Assembly (NCBI RefSeq): GCF_004346865.1 | Contig: NZ_SMGR01000002.1 | Span: 532,995-596,994 of the forward strand | DNA from: Shimia isoporae | Lineage (GTDB): Bacteria; Pseudomonadota; Alphaproteobacteria; Rhodobacterales; Rhodobacteraceae | DNA: 64,000 nt | Direction: 5' to 3' | Shown: positions 1 through 8,569 of the stretch, one piece after another | Position numbering within the stretch: the stretch's first letter is position 1 | Layout: each line of letters starts with the position of its first letter | The notes under the pieces: model-generated | What the model saw: the letters and a program-made list of their open reading frames with translations, nothing else | What the model was told of the DNA's origin: nothing | Databases searched by the model: none | Program-made: the position numbers and the translations under genes

Positions 1-52
1 TTCCACCGGACACAACCAAAGTTGCGGCCATCACGACTGCTCTTAATGTCAT
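1..52 (-). CDS. tupA: Start of an ABC transporter substrate-binding protein (probably TupA), cut by the window edge
   Basis: Only the first 17 codons are present. They read MTLRAVVMAATLVVSGG, a typical beginning of a Sec signal peptide: a basic residue followed by a hydrophobic run. The ATG overlaps the stop of the ATPase gene upstream in an ATGA arrangement, so it is the third gene of the same operon. Because the two genes before it encode a TupB-like permease and a TupC-like ATPase, the expected product is the periplasmic tungstate-binding protein. That identity is inferred from context only; no binding-domain sequence is visible. Confidence 0.5.
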   Translation of the reverse strand, partial: MTLRAVVMAATLVVSGG

Positions 53-768
53 TCGACAATATCTCCTTCAATGAATGCGCGCGCTTCCGGAGTTTTCGGG
101 TTTTCAAAAAATGTCGCGGCAGGCGCCGCTTCGTGGATAAGGCCATGGTGCACAAACCAGACATCATCTGCCAGCCGTCTCGCCTGACCAAGGTCGTGTG
201 TGGCCATGACAACCCGCGTGCCTTCTTCACGAGTGGCAAGCAGCAGCTCTTCGAACTCGCGCGTTGCGCGCCCGTCCAGATTGGCACAGGGCTCGTCCAG
301 AAAAACAATCTGCGGGTCGCGGATCAGGGCCCGTGCGAGGGCCATTTTTTGGCGCTCGCCGCCAGACAGGACATGTGCGGGTTTACTGCCGCTGTCACTC
401 AGACCGACGCGTTCCAGCCAATCTGCCGCCTTAGACCGAGCCGCTTCCCGACCGACACCGTGCACGATCAGGGGGTAGGCCACATTGTCCAGTGTCGTGC
501 GCCGCATCAGAATTGGTGTCTGGAACACAAAGGCCTGCTCTGCACGCGCCTCGGGTTGCGGTACCTGCCACTTCAACGTGCCTTTCGAAATGCGCTCCAT
601 TCCATGAAAGAGCCGAAGCAGCGTTGTCTTGCCTGCACCGTTGGGTCCCATGACAATCGTCAGTCCGTCCGTCTCTAATTCTGCGGAAATCGGTCCGACA
701 AGTACTTTGCCCCGGCGTCGCACCACAGCCTCACTTACACGAAGCGGAAGGATAGGCGTTTTCACCAT
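49..768 (-). CDS. tupC: ABC transporter ATP-binding protein, tungstate type
   Basis: The product (239 residues) is an ABC ATPase that would energise import through the neighbouring permease. Walker A reads GPNGAGKTT, the signature is LSGGERQK, and Walker B is IVFLDEPCANLD followed by the switch histidine in ATHD. It is a short single-domain ATPase of the size usual for TupC, without the C-terminal regulatory domain of ModC. The ATG at 768 was chosen because an AGGAGTGG ribosome site lies just before it; upstream in-frame codons read through the permease gene. It overlaps the tupB stop by 7 bp. Tungstate rather than molybdate specificity is inferred from the pairing with a TupB-like permease. 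Confidence 0.8.
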   Translation of the reverse strand: MVKTPILPLRVSEAVVRRRGKVLVGPISAELETDGLTIVMGPNGAGKTTLLRLFHGMERISKGTLKWQVPQPEARAEQAFVFQTPILMRRTTLDNVAYPLIVHGVGREAARSKAADWLERVGLSDSGSKPAHVLSGGERQKMALARALIRDPQIVFLDEPCANLDGRATREFEELLLATREEGTRVVMATHDLGQARRLADDVWFVHHGLIHEAAPAATFFENPKTPEARAFIEGDIVE

Positions 769-1466
769 CGGCCACTCCTTTCTGTCCGCGACAGGCTGTG
801 AATGATCAGGTTCACCGCCACGGCCAGTCCAATCAGGACAAAGCCCAGCGCAAGCGCCAGAGCAAAATTGCCCTTGCCAGTCTCCAGCGAAATCGCCGTT
901 GTCAGCACACGCGTTGCATGGTCGATATTGCCGCCCACGATCATGATGGCTCCCACCTCGCCGATCCCGCGTCCGAAGCCGGCCAGAGAGGCCGTCAGCA
1001 GCGCCCTGCGCCCGTCCCAGAGCAAAGTACAGATCCGTTGCCATCGCGATGTGTTCAGCGAAATCAGAAGGTCATGGTACTCAGCCCAGAGGTCACGGAT
1101 CGCCTGATGTGAAATCGACGCTATCAGTGGCGTGAGAATAATCACCTGCGCGATGATCATCGCCGTTGGCGTAAACAACAAGCCAAAGACACCAAACGGT
1201 CCCGACCGGCTCAACAGGATATAGACGATCAGCCCGACCACCACAGGAGGCAGTCCCATAAGCGCGTTGAGTGTGGCGATCACAAACCGACGGAACCGGA
1301 ACCGCCGCACCGCAAGCCAGCATCCCAGAGGCAGCCCGATCAGCGAGGAAATCAGCACAGCTGTCAGCGTCACTCGCAGCGACCGCAACGAGATCTCGAT
1401 CAGATCGGCATCTAAAGTGAGGATGAGTTGCCCCGCCTTGAGCAACCCTTCGACAATCTCGTTCAT
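762..1466 (-). CDS. tupB: ABC transporter permease, tungstate type
   Basis: This 234-residue inner-membrane permease has several hydrophobic segments. The binding-protein-dependent transport motif appears around GFGRGIGEVGAIMIVGGN, which matches the EAA loop region of TupB/WtpB-like proteins. The line MGLPPVVVGLIVYILLSRSGP is also characteristic of tungstate/molybdate permeases. The ATG at 1466 gives the normal family length; an in-frame extension to 1661 is basic, low in hydrophobicity and unlike the family. It is the first gene of an operon with the ATPase and binding protein, an order (B-C-A) that differs from the common A-B-C. Confidence 0.8.
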   Translation of the reverse strand: MNEIVEGLLKAGQLILTLDADLIEISLRSLRVTLTAVLISSLIGLPLGCWLAVRRFRFRRFVIATLNALMGLPPVVVGLIVYILLSRSGPFGVFGLLFTPTAMIIAQVIILTPLIASISHQAIRDLWAEYHDLLISLNTSRWQRICTLLWDGRRALLTASLAGFGRGIGEVGAIMIVGGNIDHATRVLTTAISLETGKGNFALALALGFVLIGLAVAVNLIIHSLSRTERSGRW

Positions 1467-1576
1467 TCTGTGCCGGTTTTCCCCGTCCCTGTGTCTGTCC
1501 GCCCGCGCTCTCCCCGACGCAAATGGCGTTTTGACCTTGATTGTTACATTTTGCTGGTTTGACAAGGGAGGGAACC

Positions 1577-1672
1577 ATGAATTCGCGACCTTGCCAATGC
1601 GGAGGGACAAACAGACCAGAATTGCACTCGCTGTCCGAACGGACAGAGACATTCTGTCCAACGCTGCCCTGA
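1577..1672 (+). CDS. Possible small protein or leader peptide, 31 residues
   Basis: An ATG at 1577 is preceded by AAGGGAGGGAACC, a very good ribosome site at ideal spacing. It opens a 31-codon frame beginning MNSRPCQCGG and ending CPTLP before a TGA. The peptide is hydrophilic with three cysteines and no membrane segment. The frame runs through the 1631-1646 palindrome, so translation would interfere with any hairpin or operator there. I recognise no family. It may be chance; the strong ribosome site is the only positive evidence. Confidence 0.2.
   Translation: MNSRPCQCGGTNRPELHSLSERTETFCPTLP
1631..1646. promoter_or_regulatory. Perfect 7-2-7 inverted repeat, candidate operator
   Basis: The sequence CTGTCCGAACGGACAG is a perfect 7-bp inverted repeat around AA, midway between divergent tupB and the TRAP binding protein gene. 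A CTGTCC half-site follows at 1653. The core resembles the GTCCG..CGGAC boxes ahead of ilvE and gltD but has a 2-base rather than 3-base centre. It could be a dimer binding site or an RNA hairpin. Confidence 0.45.
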
Positions 1673-1802
1673 ACAGTTGCCAGTCAGCTGCAATTTGGGG
1701 TTACATGCAAAAAATAGCATTTCACGATTTTCAGGTTTGCATCCGGAGGGCCACCCGGCGTTCACGCCCCGCCCTCGTCTGTCTGTGTAAAGGGAGGACC
1801 AC

Positions 1803-2846
1803 ATGACGACACGAAGAACCATTTTGAACCTTATCGGGGGCGTCGCTGCGCTGGCGATGACCGCGGGCGCTGCCGCAGCGCAAGAAGTCACTCTACGACT
1901 GCACCAGTTCCTGCCACCACAGGCAAATGTACCGAAACATATTCTCGACCCCTGGGCCGACAGCGTTGAAGAGGCCTCCGAAGGCCGCATCAAAATCGAA
2001 CGCTACGGCGCAATGTCTCTGGGTGGTGCACCGCCCGCCCTGATGGATCAGGCCAAAGACGGCGTGGTCGATCTGGTTTGGACTGTGGTCGGCTACACGC
2101 CGGGCAGGTTCCCGTCGACCGAAGTTTTTGAACTTCCCTTCATGGTCGAGGACGCCCGCGCGGGGTCCTACGCCTACTGGAAGATGTTCGAATCCCACAT
2201 GGCCGACACCGAGTTCAAGGACCTCAAAATCTTTGGCGCATGGGTCCACGGTCCGGGCATGTTCCACACAAACAAACCCGTCGCCAAGCCTGCCGACCTT
2301 CAGGGTATGAAAATCCGCGGCGGATCCCGTCTTGTGAACGAGCTTCTCAAAGCAACCGGCGCCTCACCTGTCGGTATGCCAGTGCCGGCCGTGCCAGAGG
2401 CTCTGTCCAAGGGCGTAATCGACGGCACCACAATTCCATGGGAAGTCACCGCAGCCCTCAAAGTGCCGGAGCTGGTGGAAAACCACACGGAGTTCGAAGG
2501 CACTGCGCTTTACACGCTGACATTTGTACTCGCGATGAACAAAGCCAAGTGGGACAGCCTGCCGGCAGATTTGCAGTCGGTCATGGATAGCCAATCCGGC
2601 CTCGATTTCTCGGTCTTCGCCGGAGGCACCATGCAAGACTACGACGCGCCGGCCCGCAAACTGGCCGCGGATCGTGGCAACAACATATTCACAGTGTCCG
2701 AGGCAGACGCGGCAGAATGGGCAACCGTCGTAGATCCGATCTACGCCAGCTGGATTGCCGATATGGAGAAGCGGGGAATCGACGGTCAGGCACGGATCGA
2801 CGAGGCCAAAAAGCTCATGGAAGAGTATAAGAAAAACAATATGTAA
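1803..2846 (+). CDS. TRAP transporter substrate-binding protein, DctP family
   Basis: The product (347 residues) is a periplasmic solute-binding protein of the DctP family. A signal peptide covers residues 1-26, with an RR pair at residues 4-5 and an AAAAQ cleavage region. The mature part shows family features: an early LRLHQFLPP strand, the LMDQAKDGVVDLVW stretch, and the conserved DLQGMKIRGG segment that contains the arginine contacting carboxylate ligands. The ribosome site is GGGAGGACC. No DctQ or DctM membrane subunits are nearby, so it is an orphan or works with subunits elsewhere. The ligand cannot be read from sequence. A terminator follows closely. Confidence 0.85.
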   Translation: MTTRRTILNLIGGVAALAMTAGAAAAQEVTLRLHQFLPPQANVPKHILDPWADSVEEASEGRIKIERYGAMSLGGAPPALMDQAKDGVVDLVWTVVGYTPGRFPSTEVFELPFMVEDARAGSYAYWKMFESHMADTEFKDLKIFGAWVHGPGMFHTNKPVAKPADLQGMKIRGGSRLVNELLKATGASPVGMPVPAVPEALSKGVIDGTTIPWEVTAALKVPELVENHTEFEGTALYTLTFVLAMNKAKWDSLPADLQSVMDSQSGLDFSVFAGGTMQDYDAPARKLAADRGNNIFTVSEADAAEWATVVDPIYASWIADMEKRGIDGQARIDEAKKLMEEYKKNNM

Positions 2847-2868
2847 GCTCACTTTCCGCTTACGGATT

Positions 2869-2904
2869 CCGGCCGTCTCCCTCGGGGCGGCCGGTCTCTT
2901 TTTG
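2869..2904 (+). terminator. Rho-independent terminator after the TRAP gene
   Basis: A perfect 7-bp stem, CCGGCCG at 2869-2875 and CGGCCGG at 2888-2894, is followed by TCTCTTTTTG. It ends transcription of the TRAP gene and lies between convergent genes. Confidence 0.75.
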
Positions 2905-2906
2905 TC

Positions 2907-3830
2907 TTAACCCTGTGGTGTCACGTTTGGTCGTGCCTTGCCACGCTTGAGACCAAGTTGGCGTTCCCGCCAGATAATCATGACCCCCGCGAGGATCACG
3001 ATCGACGCGCCCACCAGCATGGCCGCTGTCGGGATCTCGTCAAACCAGACATAACCAATCAAAAGTGCAAATAGCATCGATGCATAATCGAACGGGGCCA
3101 CGACACTGGCCGGCGCAAACCTGTAGCAAGACGTGAGCATGATCTGCGCTACCCCACCAATCAGCCCGGCTGTCACCAGCATTGCGATCACGTCCAGTCC
3201 CGGCACGACCCAGCCAAACGGCAATGTCAGCAGCGACAGGCAGGTCGCCGTAAGAGAGAAATAAAACACGATTGCCGATGTCTGATCCGTCTGCACCAAC
3301 TGGCGAATGTGGATTTGAGCCAATGCGCGAAACACGGCCGAACCCAAAACCAGCATGACGCCCAGCGTAGCCACTGTTGCTTCAGGAGAGTCCTCGAAAA
3401 TCGTCAACCGCGGCCAAAGGACAATGACCACCCCAACAAGCCCCACACCGACCGCCGTCAAACGAAATGCACGAACCTCTTCTCCAAGGAACATTGCCGC
3501 GAAAATGACAGTCAAAAGGGGCGCGGTAAATCCAATCGCTGTGACTTCCGGCAAAGGCAACATACCAAGCGCGGCGAAGTTCATCGCCATCGCCGACGTG
3601 CCAATCAACCCGCGCCAGACATGGCCCATCTTGTTTTGCGCCTTGAGACCCGATTGCAACTCGCCGCGTTGCGCTAGCCAGACCAAAATCACGATCATCG
3701 CAAAGAAAGACCGAAAGAACACCGCCTGGCCTGGCGGGACACTGTCTGCCGTTGCTTTGATCAAGGCTGCCATAACTGAAAACAGCGCAATCGCCGTGAC
3801 CTTGAGCGCGATACCGCGAACCGGGTTCAT
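2907..3830 (-). CDS. DMT superfamily (EamA) permease
   Basis: This 307-residue inner-membrane protein has about ten hydrophobic segments arranged as two EamA halves. The first half contains FRSFFAMIVILVW and LGEEVRAFRLTAVGVGLVGV; the second contains YRFAPASVVAPFDYASMLFALLIGYVWFDE, the usual repeat of the EamA signature. Such proteins export or import small metabolites, and the substrate is unknown here. The ATG at 3830 is preceded by AGGTGGAG; a longer frame to 3866 adds a charged, unlikely leader. It is divergent from the malonyl-CoA synthetase gene. Confidence 0.85.
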   Translation of the reverse strand: MNPVRGIALKVTAIALFSVMAALIKATADSVPPGQAVFFRSFFAMIVILVWLAQRGELQSGLKAQNKMGHVWRGLIGTSAMAMNFAALGMLPLPEVTAIGFTAPLLTVIFAAMFLGEEVRAFRLTAVGVGLVGVVIVLWPRLTIFEDSPEATVATLGVMLVLGSAVFRALAQIHIRQLVQTDQTSAIVFYFSLTATCLSLLTLPFGWVVPGLDVIAMLVTAGLIGGVAQIMLTSCYRFAPASVVAPFDYASMLFALLIGYVWFDEIPTAAMLVGASIVILAGVMIIWRERQLGLKRGKARPNVTPQG

Positions 3831-3949
3831 CTCCACCTGCCTCTCGTGATTGCCGCGACTGTGCAACCCGACGCGCAGAATAACAACCCGCCGCTATTGA
3901 TCTTTTAAGGACAAACCGAAACAGTCCAGCGACCAGTTCCGGAGGCCTC

Positions 3950-5461
3950 ATGTACGACACAAACCATCTGCTAAATGCCCTGCGTACCGCGTCTCTGGGT
4001 CGTGAAGATGACGTTTTCGCCAGCCTGCCGGATAGGCTCGATGTCACTTTTGGTGATCTGTTTGCAGGCGCGGAAAAGATTGCGGCCGCCTTGGTCGCAC
4101 TGGGTGTCACGCCCGGTGATCGGGTGGCTGTGCAGGTGGAGAAAACCATTGAAGCGATCCAGCTTTACCTCGGCACGGTAATGGCAGGAGGCGTGTTTCT
4201 TCCTCTCAACACAGCTTACACGACGCCCGAAATCGCCTTTTTCCTAGGCGATGCTGAACCGCGCGTTGTGATTTGTGATCCTACCCGCGAAAACGAAACC
4301 CGCAGCATTGCCGGCAACGCATCGGTCCTGACGCTCGACGCCGCAGGTGTCGGCTCACTGACCGAAGCCGCCAAAGTTCACGCCAGCTTTACGCCAGTCG
4401 CACGCAATGCCGACGACCTCGCCGCGATTTTGTACACCTCAGGCACAACCGGTCGCTCAAAGGGTGCTATGCTGAGTCACGGCAATCTCGCGTCCAATTC
4501 GATGGTGCTTCGTGATTGCTGGCGGTTTTCGCCGGACGACGTCCTGATCCATGCCTTGCCGATTTTTCACACCCACGGCCTGTTTGTTGCCACGAATGTC
4601 GCACTTCTCGCGGGCGCAGCTGTAGTGTTTCTGCCGAAATTCGACACCGACGCCATCATCGAAGCGATGCCAAATGCGACATCCCTCATGGGAGTGCCCA
4701 CCTTTTACACCCGCCTGCTCGACGATCCGAGACTCAGTCGGGAACTGGCGTCCAACATGCGTCTGTTTGTGTCCGGGTCCGCGCCATTGCTGGTCGACAC
4801 GCATGAGGCATGGGAAGAACGCACAGGACATCGCATTCTGGAACGCTATGGCATGAGCGAAACCAATATGAACACCTCAAACCCTTATGAAGGGGAGCGG
4901 CGCGCTGGCACCGTCGGCTTCCCGCTTCCAGGTGTTGAGACACGCATCAGGCAGGACGGAGTGGAGGTTGAACAAGGCGACATCGGTGTGCTCGAAGTGC
5001 GCGGTCCAAATGTCTTCAAAGGATACTGGCAGATGCCGGAAAAAACGGCCGAAGAACTTCTTCCAGACGGCTGGTTCATCACGGGCGACATGGCGCGCGA
5101 AGATGCAGACGGCTACATCACCATCGTTGGTCGCTCCAAAGATCTGGTGATTTCGGGGGGCTTCAATGTCTACCCGAAAGAAGTCGAAGGTCTGATTGAT
5201 GACCTTGCAGGAGTAAAGGAAAGCGCCGTTATCGGCGTTCCGCACCATGACTTCGGAGAAGCTGTCGTGGCCGTTGTCGTACGCGCTGACCCGTCTTTGA
5301 CCAAAGCCGATGTTACCGACCCGCTCGCAGACAGGTTGGCAAAATTCAAACAACCCAAAGAAGTGATTTTTCTTCCCGAACTGCCGCGCAACACCATGGG
5401 CAAAGTCCAGAAGAAAGCGCTGCGCGAAGACTATGCAAAGCTGTTTGCAGGGCTAAGCTGA
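3950..5461 (+). CDS. matB: Malonyl-CoA synthetase (MatB type)
   Basis: This 503-residue member of the ANL adenylate-forming superfamily would make malonyl-CoA from malonate, CoA and ATP in the cytoplasm. The P-loop-like motif is YTSGTTGRSKGAM. The A5 region reads ERYGMSETNMNTSNP, and GERRAGTVGFPLPGV is the stretch that distinguishes MatB from other acyl-CoA synthetases. The hinge is GRSKDLVISGGFNVYPKE and the C-terminal lysine sits in NTMGKVQKKAL. Length is normal. The ribosome site is GGAGG ahead of the ATG. No malonyl-CoA decarboxylase is adjacent; a P450 follows after 31 bases and may be co-transcribed. Confidence 0.85.
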   Translation: MYDTNHLLNALRTASLGREDDVFASLPDRLDVTFGDLFAGAEKIAAALVALGVTPGDRVAVQVEKTIEAIQLYLGTVMAGGVFLPLNTAYTTPEIAFFLGDAEPRVVICDPTRENETRSIAGNASVLTLDAAGVGSLTEAAKVHASFTPVARNADDLAAILYTSGTTGRSKGAMLSHGNLASNSMVLRDCWRFSPDDVLIHALPIFHTHGLFVATNVALLAGAAVVFLPKFDTDAIIEAMPNATSLMGVPTFYTRLLDDPRLSRELASNMRLFVSGSAPLLVDTHEAWEERTGHRILERYGMSETNMNTSNPYEGERRAGTVGFPLPGVETRIRQDGVEVEQGDIGVLEVRGPNVFKGYWQMPEKTAEELLPDGWFITGDMAREDADGYITIVGRSKDLVISGGFNVYPKEVEGLIDDLAGVKESAVIGVPHHDFGEAVVAVVVRADPSLTKADVTDPLADRLAKFKQPKEVIFLPELPRNTMGKVQKKALREDYAKLFAGLS

Positions 5462-5492
5462 GAAGACCGCAACAGCAACGCCTTCGCCACTC

Positions 5493-6656
5493 ATGTCCAA
5501 CGCACCCGTTTTCGAGATCGACCCCAAGGCTTTTTGGTCCGATCCCTATCCGGATCTAGCCAAAATGCGTGCAACGGCGCCGATTGCCTTCGTCCCGCAA
5601 CTGGGCGCCACGCTAATCACACGGCGCAACGACATTTTCGAGAACGAAAAGAAAATCGACGTCTTTTCCTCCGACCAGCCCAACGGATTGATGACTGTTC
5701 TGATGGGTCAGAACATGATGCGCAAAGACGGCGCTGCACACCAAGCCGAACGCCGCGCCATCTTTCCGACCGTATCACCCAAGACAGTGCAAAATGTCTG
5801 GAAATCAAAGTTTGAAGCCGCGACCTCCGATATTCTGAGCCGCCTTCATCCTCGAGGTACCGCAGATGTCGTCGCCGACATTGCCCGCCCGATTTCCGGT
5901 GAAGCACTCAAGGCGATGACAGGGCTGACAAATATGACTTGGCAAGAGATGGACCGCGTTTCCCAGGGAATGATCGACGGCTGTGCCAACTACGCAGGCG
6001 ACCCGCAAGTCGAAGCGCGCTGCCATGACTGCACTGCTTCGATAGACGCCCATATCTCGGCCCGCAAAGCGGCATTGATCAACGCGCCGGACCATTCTCT
6101 GCTTTCTGTCATGATGCAGGCGGGACTCACCGACCATCAGATCAGCGCCAACGTCAAACTCGCCATTTCCGGCGGCCAAAATGAACCCCGCGACGCAATC
6201 GCTGGTGCAGTTTGGGCGCTACTGACCCATGACGACCAACTGGCGGCCATCAGAAACGGCGGCGCGACATGGCTCGCCGCCTTCGAGGAATATGCCCGTT
6301 GGATGTCTCCTATTGGAATGTCCCCGCGTCGGGTCGCGAAAAGTCACAATGCCAACGGTGTAGCGTTCCAACCCGAAGATCGCGTTTTCCTGATGTTTTC
6401 CAGCGGCAACCGCGACTCCGAGTGTTTTGCCAACCCTGACGCCTTTGACATTTTTCAGGACGTGAGCAAAGCCATAAGCTTTGGCGCTGGGCCTCACTTT
6501 TGTGCGGGTGCATGGGCATCCAAATGTCTGATCGCCGAGGTTGCCCTGCCCATGATATTCGAACACTTCAAAGGACTGGAACTGGCCGGCGACGCGCCAT
6601 TTGGCGGTTGGGCCTTCCGCGGGCCGCTACAAGTCCCCGTTCGTTGGCAGGTCTAG
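5493..6656 (+). CDS. Cytochrome P450
   Basis: This soluble bacterial P450 has 387 residues and no membrane anchor. The haem-binding loop is FGAGPHFCAGA with the axial cysteine at residue 337. The K-helix pair appears as EEYARWMSPIGMSPRRV. The I-helix reads ISGGQNEPRDAI, so the usual acidic-threonine pair (A/G-G-x-D/E-T) is replaced by N-E-P. This affects how oxygen activation would work and is a known variant in some bacterial P450s. Redox partners are not nearby. The substrate is unknown. Its stop codon shares a CTAG with the stop of the opposite HD-domain gene. Confidence 0.9.
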   Translation: MSNAPVFEIDPKAFWSDPYPDLAKMRATAPIAFVPQLGATLITRRNDIFENEKKIDVFSSDQPNGLMTVLMGQNMMRKDGAAHQAERRAIFPTVSPKTVQNVWKSKFEAATSDILSRLHPRGTADVVADIARPISGEALKAMTGLTNMTWQEMDRVSQGMIDGCANYAGDPQVEARCHDCTASIDAHISARKAALINAPDHSLLSVMMQAGLTDHQISANVKLAISGGQNEPRDAIAGAVWALLTHDDQLAAIRNGGATWLAAFEEYARWMSPIGMSPRRVAKSHNANGVAFQPEDRVFLMFSSGNRDSECFANPDAFDIFQDVSKAISFGAGPHFCAGAWASKCLIAEVALPMIFEHFKGLELAGDAPFGGWAFRGPLQVPVRWQV

Positions 6657-7306
6657 CGCCAACTGTCTGGCAAGGAGGTTCCAATCTCTGAAGCCAGATT
6701 TTCCGCGAACACACGCATTTCAGCGACCCGATTGGTTGCAATTGCGCGTCCGGTCTTGGTGGTCATTCCTTCGGGCAGACGAAACAGTTTCATCGGCCAA
6801 TGATCCAGAGCCCATGCGCGATCGTCCAGACTCCGGTAAACCGCGAAAGGATCCTGCGGATCATAAAGCGCCAGCTTCAATGATCCCGCGACAGCAAAGG
6901 TTCGCCCAATGCCAATCGCACCAATAGCGTCAAGCCGATCTGCGTCTCTTAAGATACGGGCCTCCAGCGTTTCAGGCTCCAATCCTGCCGAAAAGCTATG
7001 TGTCGCGATCGCGTGTTGCGCTCCGGCGACCTCCGGATCCGCAAATCCGAGATTTGTCAGGATAGGACCCGCCTGCTCCGCGGCCCGTCGAGACGCCTGG
7101 TTCCGATGCGGATCGTCTTTCGGCAAGTTCACCAGATCGTGCAGATAGGCCGCGCCCAACAATATGCGCAAATCAGGCGCATGTTCACCCTCGGCGATAT
7201 CCTGACAGTTTGACCAAACCCGGTCCAAATGCGCCAGATCGTGCGCCGCATCAGTTTCCATCTGCTCTGAGACAGCCTTCCGCAACGCCGCGCGCAACGC
7301 TTCCAT
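6653..7306 (-). CDS. HD-domain phosphohydrolase (YedJ-like)
   Basis: This 217-residue cytoplasmic HD-superfamily protein carries the expected metal ligands: H26 within AHDLAH, H56-D57 in YLHDLV, and an aspartate in RDADRLDA (D121/D123). These residues suggest a divalent-metal phosphohydrolase; the substrate, perhaps a nucleotide, is not predictable. The ATG at 7304-7306 overlaps the TGA of aroC by one base (TGATG), so the two are translationally coupled. Its end overlaps the P450 gene by four bases. Confidence 0.85.
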   Translation of the reverse strand: MEALRAALRKAVSEQMETDAAHDLAHLDRVWSNCQDIAEGEHAPDLRILLGAAYLHDLVNLPKDDPHRNQASRRAAEQAGPILTNLGFADPEVAGAQHAIATHSFSAGLEPETLEARILRDADRLDAIGAIGIGRTFAVAGSLKLALYDPQDPFAVYRSLDDRAWALDHWPMKLFRLPEGMTTKTGRAIATNRVAEMRVFAENLASEIGTSLPDSWR

Positions 7307-8412
7307 CAGCCGATTTGGCCTTGGTTCTCTCCGACCTGCCCACGATGTAGCAGCAAATGATCAAGGATCACACAAGCCATCATCGCTTCGCCGACCGGCA
7401 CAGCACGAATCCCCACACATGGGTCGTGACGCCCCTTGGTAATTACCTCTGTCGGCGACCCATCGATCCGGATGGACTTGCGCGGAGTCAGAATCGAGCT
7501 TGTCGGCTTTACAGCAAATCGCACAACCACATCCTGTCCTGTTGAAATGCCCCCCAGGATACCGCCTGCGTGATTGGAACTGAACTCCGGCTGACCGTCA
7601 GCGCCCAGGTAAATCTCGTCAGCGTTTTCCGACCCCTTCAGAGCCGCGGCGGCCATGCCTTCACCAACTTCGACCCCCTTAACAGCGTTGATGGACATCA
7701 TCGCCGCCGCCAGATCAGTGTCTAACTTGGCATAAATCGGCGCGCCGATGCCTGCTGGCACGCCACGCGCCACAACTTCGATGATCGCACCGACGCTGTC
7801 ATGTTCCTTGCGCAAAGCCTGTAGGTAATCTTCCCATTCTTGCGCCACCTGAGCGCCCTGCGGGATCCAGAAATCATTCTGTTCGATCGCGTCCCAGTCA
7901 AAGGCGCCCCGATCAATTTCCAGCGACCCCATTTGAGTCATGTACCCTTTTATTTCTAGTCCGGGCACAAGGGCCTTTATCGCTTCGCGGGCAATGCCAC
8001 CAGCCGCAACCCGCGCCGCGGTTTCGCGCGCAGAGCTACGCCCACCTCCGCGATAGTCACGATTGCCGTATTTCAGGTGATACGTCAGGTCGGCATGACC
8101 GGGCCTAAATGTCTGGCTGATCTCGCCATAATCCCGGCTGCGCTGATCCGTGTTCTCGATCATCAGCTGAATAGAGGTACCGGTGGTTTTGCCGTCAAAC
8201 ACGCCGGACAGGATTTTCACCGCGTCCGGTTCATTGCGCTGGGTGGTGTTCTTGTTCTGACCGGGGCGGCGTTTGTCCAGCCAATGCTGCAACATCGCCT
8301 CGTCCACCGGCACACCGGGCGGGCAGCCGTCAACGGTCGCGCCCAGCGCGGGCCCATGGCTCTCACCCCAGGTGGTGACCCGAAACATATGTCCAAAGCT
8401 GTTCATCGACAT
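7306..8412 (-). CDS. aroC: Chorismate synthase
   Basis: The enzyme converts 5-enolpyruvylshikimate 3-phosphate to chorismate, the last shared step of aromatic amino acid synthesis, using reduced FMN. The 368-residue product opens with [19 protein letters not shown], the family signature containing the active-site histidine. Other landmarks are [14 protein letters not shown], the arginine-rich [18 protein letters not shown] segment, and the later [14 protein letters not shown]. The ATG at 8412 is preceded by AAAGG; an in-frame codon at 8427 is less well placed. It heads a two-gene unit with the HD-domain gene. Confidence 0.97.
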   Translation of the reverse strand: MSMNSFGHMFRVTTWGESHGPALGATVDGCPPGVPVDEAMLQHWLDKRRPGQNKNTTQRNEPDAVKILSGVFDGKTTGTSIQLMIENTDQRSRDYGEISQTFRPGHADLTYHLKYGNRDYRGGGRSSARETAARVAAGGIAREAIKALVPGLEIKGYMTQMGSLEIDRGAFDWDAIEQNDFWIPQGAQVAQEWEDYLQALRKEHDSVGAIIEVVARGVPAGIGAPIYAKLDTDLAAAMMSINAVKGVEVGEGMAAAALKGSENADEIYLGADGQPEFSSNHAGGILGGISTGQDVVVRFAVKPTSSILTPRKSIRIDGSPTEVITKGRHDPCVGIRAVPVGEAMMACVILDHLLLHRGQVGENQGQIG

Positions 8413-8569
8413 TGCACGACCTTTCAAACCGTTCTGCCGCGCAGCAATAAACGGATTACGCCGCTTGGGAAAGGCTCGAAGAACAAAAGCCCCTGTGCTG
8501 TGGCCAAGTCCTCCCTACCCTCGGAATCCAGCTTGCGAAAGCTGTCGGTCGCCACTACGGTCGCGCCCA

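Larger units (their letters stand above)
1467..1802. other. Divergent intergenic region between tupB and the TRAP binding protein gene
   Basis: This 336-base stretch carries the control regions of two genes that point away from each other. It holds one clear inverted repeat (1631-1646), a further CTGTCC half-site at 1653-1659, and a possible 31-codon reading frame (1577-1672) with a strong ribosome site. No large gene is present. The GGGAGG ribosome site for the TRAP gene lies at its right end, about 8 bases before the ATG at 1803. I see no convincing -35/-10 pair. Confidence 0.6.

Noticed and set aside
49..1044. Longer tupC-frame protein starting at 1044
   Set aside because: The first 92 residues are out-of-frame permease sequence without family features; a strong ribosome site supports the ATG at 768.
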